Assembly: GCA_022707725.1 (NCBI GenBank) | Contig: JAKJAB010000199.1 | Span: forward strand, 1 to 6,605 | Origin: Chloroflexota bacterium | GTDB taxonomy: Bacteria > Chloroflexota > Anaerolineae > B4-G1 > SLSP01 | Direction of reading: 5' to 3' | Length of the DNA: 6,605 nucleotides | Shown: positions 1-3,978 of the stretch, piece after piece | Numbering within the stretch: the first letter of the stretch is position 1 | How the letters are laid out: each line of letters starts with the position of its first letter | Notes under the pieces: model-generated | Told to the model about the DNA's origin: nothing | Databases searched by the model: none | Seen by the model: only the letters and a program-made list of their open reading frames with translations | Made by a program: the position numbers and the translations under genes

Positions 1-1077
1 GAGGTAGTCGCCGCAGTAGATGAGGTGGTCGCCGCCATAATGCTGTTTGTCGATGTAATTGGTGTGCTCGACGAAGGCCAGGAAAGGGAAGCCCTCGCGC
101 TTGGGGATGTTGATCCAGTAATGCTCGCAGGTGACGGGCTGTTCGAGCGCCATCACCATCACCACCGCCCCCATCGATTTCAGGGCATCCAATCCGGCGG
201 TGTATGCCGCCGGCAGCATCGGCGTGCGCTCCCTGAGCATCTGCGGGGAACACGTCGCCAGCACGCGGTTGTGGAGAGGCGCTTCGTCGCGCAATTCCAG
301 ACAAATCTGCCCACCACCCTCCGGATGGACGCCGCGCACGTGCGTGTTCAGGCGGACGTCGCCGCCGAGCGCGCGCACCTTATCGGCCAGCGCGTCCACA
401 AAACCCTGGAACCCACCGACGAAGTAGCCGAGTTTGGGACTGCGAGCCACGATCCGCGCCCAGAACCACGCCATGTTCACCTGCTGGTAATAATCGCCGA
501 ACTTACCCTCGAGCAATGGCTGCCAGAACGCCTCGTAGGCGCGGGCGCCGACCGCGCGCGTCAGCCATTCGTGCGCCGTCGCCTGCTCCAACGGCTGCCA
601 GCGTGGATTGTAGCGGATGTAGGCCGTTGCCAATCCCACGCGAAACCGCGCCGGTAAAGGAATCGGCTTGAAGGCCAGGACACGCAGCGCCGTCGCTGCC
701 AGATCGCCCAGGTTGGCGACCTGCTTGCCGAGCGGCAGCTTTTCCAGCCCCGGGCCGAACAGCGGTTTGTTGATGGAGTACAACCGCCCGTCTTTGTAGA
801 TGGATGTGACCGGCGAAGGGAAGAAAACCCGGTCGGCAAAATCCAGCTCATCCACCAGCGCCAGGATGTCCCGATCCCCGGCGAAGATGTGGTGGTAGAA
901 GCGTTCCAGGGGCCACTCCCAGGCCTCGTCTTTGAAGCCCGCCGCCAGCCCACCGGCATAGGGTCGCGCCTCGTAGACGGTGACGCGATGGCCGGCTTTG
1001 AGCAAATCGTAGGCGGCGCTCAGGCCGGCCACCCCCGCGCCGATGATGCCGATGTGCAGAGATGCGATATTATGCAT
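1..1077 (-). CDS. FAD-dependent amine-oxidase/protoporphyrinogen-oxidase-like oxidoreductase (3' end outside window)
   Basis: The reading frame is open from an ATG at 1077-1075 to the window edge, giving 359 codons without the C terminus. The N terminus has a textbook dinucleotide-binding Rossmann motif, GAGVAG (residues 13-18), after a hydrophobic strand. An acidic residue ends the second strand (VTVYEA, Glu36), and an AGGLAAGF segment (41-48) follows, the usual FAD-binding pattern of the amine-oxidase/HemY/phytoene-desaturase superfamily. The segment FYHHIFAGDRDI (60-71) and a later GGFQGFVDAL (222-231) fit the COG1232-like branch often annotated only as NAD(P)/FAD-dependent oxidoreductase. 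Substrate cannot be assigned; protoporphyrinogen, carotenoid or sugar-linked redox chemistry are all possible. No signal peptide is seen, so it is probably cytosolic. A Shine-Dalgarno AGGAGA lies 4 nt before the ATG. The gene is divergent from thiI. Family members usually have about 430-450 residues, so roughly 80 are missing. Confidence 0.9.
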   Translation of the reverse strand, partial: MHNIASLHIGIIGAGVAGLSAAYDLLKAGHRVTVYEARPYAGGLAAGFKDEAWEWPLERFYHHIFAGDRDILALVDELDFADRVFFPSPVTSIYKDGRLYSINKPLFGPGLEKLPLGKQVANLGDLAATALRVLAFKPIPLPARFRVGLATAYIRYNPRWQPLEQATAHEWLTRAVGARAYEAFWQPLLEGKFGDYYQQVNMAWFWARIVARSPKLGYFVGGFQGFVDALADKVRALGGDVRLNTHVRGVHPEGGGQICLELRDEAPLHNRVLATCSPQMLRERTPMLPAAYTAGLDALKSMGAVVMVMALEQPVTCEHYWINIPKREGFPFLAFVEHTNYIDKQHYGGDHLIYCGDYL

Positions 1078-1081
1078 AGCG

Positions 1082-1087
1082 TCTCCT
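1082..1087 (-). promoter_or_regulatory. Shine-Dalgarno of the FAD oxidoreductase
   Basis: AGGAGA on the minus strand ends 4 nt before the ATG at 1077. This strong match fixes the start directly ahead of the Rossmann-fold N terminus. Confidence 0.75.
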
Positions 1088-1114
1088 GTGAAGTAGTCAA
1101 ATAGTCGTCAGTCG

Positions 1115-1141
1115 CATCGCCAGTGTTCAAGATCACTGATG
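1115..1141. repeat. imperfect dyad in the divergent intergenic region
   Basis: CAGTG (1121-1125) and CACTG (1134-1138) form a 5-bp inverted repeat around an 8-nt centre. It is extended by CAT (1115-1117) against ATG (1139-1141) after a 3-nt bulge. It lies between the candidate minus-strand -10 box and the oxidoreductase start, so it could be an operator or a hairpin in that 5' leader. It is short enough to be chance. Confidence 0.3.
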
Positions 1142-1143
1142 TA

Positions 1144-1149
1144 AGTATA
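1144..1149 (-). promoter_or_regulatory. candidate -10 element for the FAD oxidoreductase
   Basis: On the minus strand this reads TATACT, five of six matches to TATAAT. It would give a 5' leader of about 60 nt before the ATG at 1077. The position 17 nt upstream holds only a T-rich stretch with a poor -35 match, so the call rests on the -10 box and its location. Confidence 0.35.
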
Positions 1150-1186
1150 CACCGAATATCGCTCATGAAAAAACCGCAAAAATCTC

Positions 1187-1215
1187 TTGCAAACTATGCT
1201 TTTCCGCTGTAGAAT
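1187..1215 (+). promoter_or_regulatory. sigma-70-type promoter for the thiI leader
   Basis: TTGCAA (1187-1192) and TAGAAT (1210-1215) are separated by exactly 17 nt and sit in a locally AT-rich stretch of an otherwise GC-rich window. Each hexamer matches four or five of the six consensus positions. Transcription would begin near 1222, leaving an unusually long leader of about 210 nt before thiI at 1434. A functional promoter is inferred from sequence only. Confidence 0.65.
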
Positions 1216-1321
1216 TAAGTAAGAGTGGGGTGGTCAGGAAAGTTAAAGCGCAGAAATTCGCTACGGTTTGGAAATAACGCGGAGGCGTTCGCAACCCCGT
1301 CTACCGCCCTGACGCGAAACA

Positions 1322-1348
1322 GACGGCGTGTAATATTCACACGCCGTC
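1322..1348 (+). promoter_or_regulatory. perfect 10-bp GC-rich stem-loop in the thiI leader
   Basis: GACGGCGTGT (1322-1331) is followed by a 7-nt loop (AATATTC) and its exact reverse complement, ACACGCCGTC (1339-1348). It is the strongest hairpin in the window. The downstream sequence ATTCTGTG is not a proper T-tract, so it is a poor intrinsic terminator as it stands. A pausing or attenuating element, an RNA-stabilising hairpin, or a DNA palindrome bound by a protein all remain possible. Confidence 0.6.
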
Positions 1349-1360
1349 ATTCTGTGCCAA

Positions 1361-1392
1361 CGAGCAATCTTGTCACAAAAAAGCATTGCTCG
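1361..1392 (+). repeat. inverted repeat/stem-loop just upstream of the thiI ribosome binding site
   Basis: CGAGCAAT (1361-1368) and ATTGCTCG (1385-1392) are exact reverse complements. The helix can continue as CTT (1369-1371) with AAG (1381-1383) past a single bulged C, leaving an A-rich loop. It lies about 30 nt upstream of the GGAG of thiI, directly before the heptamer repeats. Confidence 0.5.
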
Positions 1393-1394
1393 CA

Positions 1395-1422
1395 ATTCGT
1401 AAGTCGTAATTCGTAATTTTCA
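1395..1422. repeat. degenerate 7-bp tandem repeat (ATTCGTA type), about 4 units
   Basis: The tract divides into consecutive heptamers ATTCGTA, AGTCGTA, ATTCGTA and ATTTTCA. The first and third are identical, the second differs at one position, and the fourth is decayed. It ends 2 nt before the GGAG of thiI. A related tract (2618-2638) precedes the next gene, so it looks like a genome-level dispersed repeat rather than a thiI-specific element. Confidence 0.6.
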
Positions 1423-1424
1423 AC

Positions 1425-1428
1425 GGAG
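1425..1428 (+). promoter_or_regulatory. Shine-Dalgarno that decides the thiI start
   Basis: GGAG at 1425-1428 is 5 nt before ATG 1434. An in-frame GTG at 1428 overlaps this site, so it cannot use it as a ribosome binding site. ATG 1434 is therefore preferred, removing two residues from the longest reading frame. Confidence 0.7.
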
Positions 1429-1433
1429 TGTTT

Positions 1434-2597
1434 ATGCAAGCATATATTATCCATTTCGGCGAGCTGGGCTTGAAGGGCCGCAACCGGATTTTCTTCATCC
1501 GCCAGTTGGCCGACAATATCCGCGCGACGCTACACGACGCGTTCGAGGCAGCGGTGACGCCCTTTCACAGTCACGTCCTCGTCAAAGTGTTCGCCGATGT
1601 GCCCGCCGAGGCCATCGAAGCGCGGCTCAGCAAGGTGTTCGGCATCGCCTACTTTGCTCCCACGCTCATCACGCCCGCCGACTTCGAGGCGATCAGTGCG
1701 GCGGCGTTGCAACTCGCCGAGGGTGTGGTGACGTCCAAAACGACATTCAAGGTAGATACCACACGCGGTGACAAGCAGTTCCCGATCTATTCCCAGGATG
1801 TGGACCGCGAAATTGGGGGGCGCATCGTGGCGCGGACCGGCGCGCCGGTCAAACTCAAGAATCCCGATGTGACGGTGAGCATCCAGATTTACGAGGATGC
1901 GGCCTACTGTTTCGTGCGCCGTCTGCCGGGAGCGGGAGGACTGCCGGTGGGCATGAGCGGGCGCGTGCTGACCTTGTTCTCCGGCGGCATCGATTCGCCC
2001 GTGGCGGCGCACATGATGCTGAAGCGTGGCTGCACACTCGATCTGCTGCACTTTCACCTACTGCCGAGCGCTGAACTGGCGCGCGCTTCCAAGATTACAG
2101 ACATGGCGCGCGTGGTGCTGGCTCCCCACCGGCTTACCGCGCCGCTGTACCTGATCTCCGCGGCGCCCTTCGAGACGGCAATGGCAGACGTCACCACGCG
2201 CACAGCGACCGTCGTCTTCCGCCGCTTCATTATGCGTGCTGCGGAACAACTGGCGCTGCGGCGCAAAGCGTTGGCGTTGGTGACGGGGGAAAGCATCGGA
2301 CAGGTAGCCTCGCAGACGTTACCCAACATCAACCTGATCAACCAGGCGACGACACTGCCCATTTTGCGCCCGCTCATCGGTTTCGACAAAGCCGAAATTG
2401 TCGCCGCCGCGCAGCGCATCGGCACTTATGATCTCTCGATTCAGCCATACAAAGACCCCTGCTCGGTTCATGCGCCCAACCCGGCAACCTGGGCCAATCT
2501 GGAGGAAGTTCAGCGCGTCGAAGCCGAGATCGGGGTGCCGACTTTGCTCGAAACGACCTTGCGCGATTACACCGATGAGGTGTGGATCAAGTTTTAG
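1434..2597 (+). CDS. thiI: tRNA 4-thiouridine synthase (tRNA sulfurtransferase) ThiI
   Basis: This 387-residue protein is a confident ThiI. It adenylates U8 of tRNA and transfers sulfur to make 4-thiouridine; in some bacteria it also supplies sulfur for the thiamin thiazole. The N terminus has the ferredoxin-like signature FGELGLKGRN (residues 7-16). A THUMP domain follows to about residue 165 (FKVDTTRGDK at 105-114). The C-terminal half is a PP-loop ATPase with SGGIDSPVA (183-191) and the family segment TGESIGQVASQT (284-295). Cys343 in YKDPCSV aligns with the conserved disulfide cysteine of the AANH domain (E. coli Cys344). The protein ends just after this domain and has no C-terminal rhodanese domain, like the short Bacillus-type ThiI and unlike the roughly 480-residue E. 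coli protein. Such short forms need another persulfide route, often a dedicated cysteine desulfurase (NifZ in B. subtilis); none is encoded nearby. Confidence 0.96.
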   Translation: MQAYIIHFGELGLKGRNRIFFIRQLADNIRATLHDAFEAAVTPFHSHVLVKVFADVPAEAIEARLSKVFGIAYFAPTLITPADFEAISAAALQLAEGVVTSKTTFKVDTTRGDKQFPIYSQDVDREIGGRIVARTGAPVKLKNPDVTVSIQIYEDAAYCFVRRLPGAGGLPVGMSGRVLTLFSGGIDSPVAAHMMLKRGCTLDLLHFHLLPSAELARASKITDMARVVLAPHRLTAPLYLISAAPFETAMADVTTRTATVVFRRFIMRAAEQLALRRKALALVTGESIGQVASQTLPNINLINQATTLPILRPLIGFDKAEIVAAAQRIGTYDLSIQPYKDPCSVHAPNPATWANLEEVQRVEAEIGVPTLLETTLRDYTDEVWIKF

Positions 2598-2617
2598 GCT
2601 GAGTCCAGCAGTAGCAA

Positions 2618-2638
2618 ATTCGTAAATCGAAGCTAAAA
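2618..2638. repeat. degenerate heptamer tract (ATTCGTA type) after thiI
   Basis: ATTCGTA, AATCGAA and GCTAAAA run in consecutive 7-bp phase. The nonamer AATTCGTAA (2617-2625) is identical to two copies upstream of thiI (1394-1402 and 1408-1416). The later units are strongly decayed. Confidence 0.45.
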
Positions 2639-2656
2639 TGGAAGACTAGATTTCGT

Positions 2657-2691
2657 AACTTTCAGCTTGCAACCTGTAACTGGCAACTAAT
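2657..2691. repeat. degenerate 7-bp tandem repeat (AACYTGC type), 5 units, before amaP
   Basis: The tract reads in register as AACTTTC, AGCTTGC, AACCTGT, AACTGGC and AACTAAT. The approximate consensus is AACYTGC, with A at the first position and C at the third in all five units. It is flanked by TTTCGTAA (2651-2658) and TTCCGTAA (2691-2698), linking it to the other heptamer family. With the 2618-2638 tract it fills most of the 113-bp gap between thiI and amaP, where no terminator is evident. Confidence 0.6.
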
Positions 2692-2697
2692 TCCGTA

Positions 2698-2703
2698 AGG
2701 AGG
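2698..2703 (+). promoter_or_regulatory. strong Shine-Dalgarno of the AmaP-like gene
   Basis: AGGAGG, a perfect anti-16S complement, lies 7 nt before ATG 2711. It is the strongest ribosome binding site in the window, suggesting efficient translation. Confidence 0.8.
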
Positions 2704-2710
2704 GTAAAAG

Positions 2711-3397
2711 ATGAGTACGATTAACCGCGTTGTCATTGTCGTGGCGCTGTTGGCCCTGATGGCGCTGCTCACCGCCGTCTGTGTGCTGCCCCACATCATT
2801 CTCACCAATGTTGGGCAATGGCTGGTCGATCTGGGCCGGTACTTCAACGGCGTGCAACCGGCCTGGCGGATGGTGCTGGGCTTGCTGCTGGCGTTGTTTC
2901 TGAACATTGTCATTCTATTCCTGATCTTTCTGGAAGTGCGGCCCGCGCACCGGCGGTTCATCCGCGTGCAGCAGGTAACCGGCGGCATGGCCACCATCAG
3001 CACCGACAGCATCACGCAGCAGGTGACCTATAAGCTCGATCCGATCCCTGGCGTGCTCAAAGTCTCGCCCAGGATCAACGCGAAAGGCGATAAAGTGCGG
3101 GCCGTTGTCGATGTCGAAGTTGCCGCGGGCAGCGATGTGCCTGACCTGGCAACCCGACTGATGGAAGCTGTGAAGACGGTGTTGGCCGATAGCCTGGGCT
3201 TGCAAGTCTACGGTCAGCCGGAAGTGCGGATCAAGGTCGCTTCGAGTCCAACACCCGTAGTGAAGAAACCGCAGCCCAAGCCTGGAAAACCGGCCCCAGA
3301 AGCGCCCCGGCAGACTCCGCCGGAATTGCCACGCCAGGTTCCGCCGGAACTACCTGCCGAAGTTCCACCGCCACTGCCCGTTGACGAGGATCGCTAA
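2711..3397 (+). CDS. amaP: AmaP-like membrane protein with Asp23-like domain and proline-rich tail
   Basis: This is a 228-residue protein. Two hydrophobic helices (about 6-30 and 54-75) bracket a short polar loop, and a basic segment (RPAHRRFIR, 77-85) follows. Residues about 88-177 resemble the Asp23/Gls24 fold: GGMATISTDSITQQV, then PGVLKVSPRI, a strand RAVVDVEVAAG, and a helix leading to a final VRIKV strand. Two N-terminal membrane helices plus an Asp23-like domain is the layout of AmaP, which tethers Asp23 to the membrane in Firmicutes and is linked to envelope stress. The C terminus (about 178-228) is rich in proline and lysine and contains three tandem octapeptides (200-223), probably a flexible cytoplasmic tail. 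No separate Asp23 gene is in the window, so its partner is unknown. The start is fixed by the strong ribosome binding site. The stop lies 2 bp before scpB. Confidence 0.8.
   Translation: MSTINRVVIVVALLALMALLTAVCVLPHIILTNVGQWLVDLGRYFNGVQPAWRMVLGLLLALFLNIVILFLIFLEVRPAHRRFIRVQQVTGGMATISTDSITQQVTYKLDPIPGVLKVSPRINAKGDKVRAVVDVEVAAGSDVPDLATRLMEAVKTVLADSLGLQVYGQPEVRIKVASSPTPVVKKPQPKPGKPAPEAPRQTPPELPRQVPPELPAEVPPPLPVDEDR
3308..3379 (+). repeat. three tandem 24-bp units encoding a proline-rich octapeptide repeat
   Basis: The units encode RQTPPELP, RQVPPELP and AEVPPPLP, the C-terminal tail of the AmaP-like protein (residues 200-223). They differ at synonymous sites as well as at a few residues, so the repeat is probably not very recent. 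Confidence 0.75.
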
Positions 3398-3399
3398 GC

Positions 3400-3939
3400 G
3401 TGAGTGAAACGACAACGCTCACACCGGACGCACGCCTCGAGGCGCTACTCTTTGTCGCTCCGCAGCCGGTGTCGCTGGAGATACTGGCCGAGTCTGCGGA
3501 TCTTTCTCTCGAAGAGACTGGGTCCGCTCTCACTGCGCTGGAATCCCGTCTCGCTACGACAGGATTGCGGATCCAGCACAACAAAAAACGCCTGCAAATC
3601 GTCTCCGCGCCCGAAGCCGCACCGCACATCGAGAAATTGCTCGGCCTGGAAGTGCGCCTGCATCTCTCGCAGGCGGCGATGGAGACACTGGCGATTGTGG
3701 GTTACGCCCAACCGATCACGCGCCCGCAAATCGAGGCCATTCGCGGCGTCGGCTCCGACAGCGTGTTGCGCACTTTGCTCAACGCCGGTCTGATAGAGGA
3801 GGTCGGGCGCGCCGAGACGGTCGGGCGCCCGATCCTCTATGGGACGACGTTCGAGTTCCTGCAGCAGTTTGGGCTGCAAAAACCGGAGGATTTGCCGCCA
3901 CTGGAACAGCCCGAAAAATCCGGCGAAAGTTCTGCATAG
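3400..3939 (+). CDS. scpB: segregation and condensation protein ScpB
   Basis: ScpB is a kleisin-associated dimer that works with SMC and ScpA in compacting and segregating the chromosome. The 179-residue protein shows both winged-helix domains: an N-terminal one beginning RLEALLFVAPQPVSLE (12-27), and a C-terminal one spanning LSQAAMETLAIVGYAQPITR (89-108), the hallmark IEAIRGVGSDSVLRTLL (111-127) and ETVGRPILYGTTFEFLQQFGL (139-159). The tail after about 160 is acidic and proline-containing. The GTG start follows the previous stop by 2 bp, and GAGGA (3386-3390) is the likely ribosome binding site inside the end of the upstream gene. An in-frame TGA at 3382-3384 rules out a much earlier start, and the first internal ATG is near residue 94, so GTG is required. 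scpA, the usual upstream neighbour, is not adjacent; the AmaP-like gene occupies that place. Confidence 0.95.
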   Translation: MSETTTLTPDARLEALLFVAPQPVSLEILAESADLSLEETGSALTALESRLATTGLRIQHNKKRLQIVSAPEAAPHIEKLLGLEVRLHLSQAAMETLAIVGYAQPITRPQIEAIRGVGSDSVLRTLLNAGLIEEVGRAETVGRPILYGTTFEFLQQFGLQKPEDLPPLEQPEKSGESSA

Positions 3940-3942
3940 TTT

Positions 3943-3969
3943 GTTCGCCACCTTCGTCAGGTTGGCAAC
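3943..3969 (+). promoter_or_regulatory. stem-loop in the scpB-flippase gap
   Basis: GCC-A-CCT (3947-3953) pairs with AGG-T-(T)-GGC (3959-3966) around the loop TCGTC. GTT (3943-3945) can extend the helix with AAC (3967-3969). The result is about 10 bp with one bulged base on each side. No T-tract follows, so it is not a standard terminator. It ends 9 nt before the ATG at 3979, where a Shine-Dalgarno would normally sit, and could limit translation or transcription of the next gene. Confidence 0.4.
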
Positions 3970-3978
3970 GCATAGAGC

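Larger units (their letters stand above)
1222..1392 (+). ncRNA. candidate structured leader or small RNA upstream of thiI
   Basis: This stretch between the promoter and the thiI ribosome binding site has no convincing gene but several complementary segments. GTCAGG (1233-1238) can pair with CCTGAC (1308-1313), enclosing small hairpins: AGCG/CGCT (1247-1250 with 1259-1262) and AACGC/GCGTT (1276-1280 with 1285-1289, four-nt loop). GGGG (1227-1230) could pair with CCCC (1295-1298) across that helix as a pseudoknot. TTCGC/GCGAA (1288-1292 with 1314-1318) is a competing alternative that would break the AACGC hairpin. Two stronger hairpins follow at 1322-1348 and 1361-1392. I do not recognise a known riboswitch; TPP-box sequences expected for thiamin-linked control are not visible. 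It could be a regulatory leader, a separate small RNA, or simply a long untranslated region. Confidence 0.35.

Noticed and set aside
25..657. Plus-strand open frame of 210 codons with a run of five histidines
   Set aside because: It lies opposite the oxidoreductase frame, which has clear FAD-binding motifs. The His run is the antisense of Met/Val codons, not a tag or metal site.
1322..1348. Intrinsic terminator
   Set aside because: The hairpin is strong, but the following bases (ATTCTGTG) are not a T-tract, so I list it only as a regulatory stem-loop.
1222..1392. TPP riboswitch ahead of thiI
   Set aside because: This would make biological sense for a thiamin-linked gene, but the conserved TPP-box sequences such as CTGAGA are absent.
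1225..1416. 63-codon open frame in the thiI leader starting with GTG
   Set aside because: It has no ribosome binding site, a basic low-information sequence, and overlaps the hairpins and heptamer repeats. It is more likely non-coding.
1530..2057. 175-codon minus-strand open frame opposite thiI
   Set aside because: It is antisense to the well-supported ThiI protein, with an Arg/His-rich composition typical of GC-rich shadow frames.
2634..2639. TAAAAT as a -10 box for the AmaP-like gene
   Set aside because: It is five of six to consensus, but the best -35 at suitable spacing has only about three of six matches and the element overlaps the decayed heptamer tract. Too weak to list.
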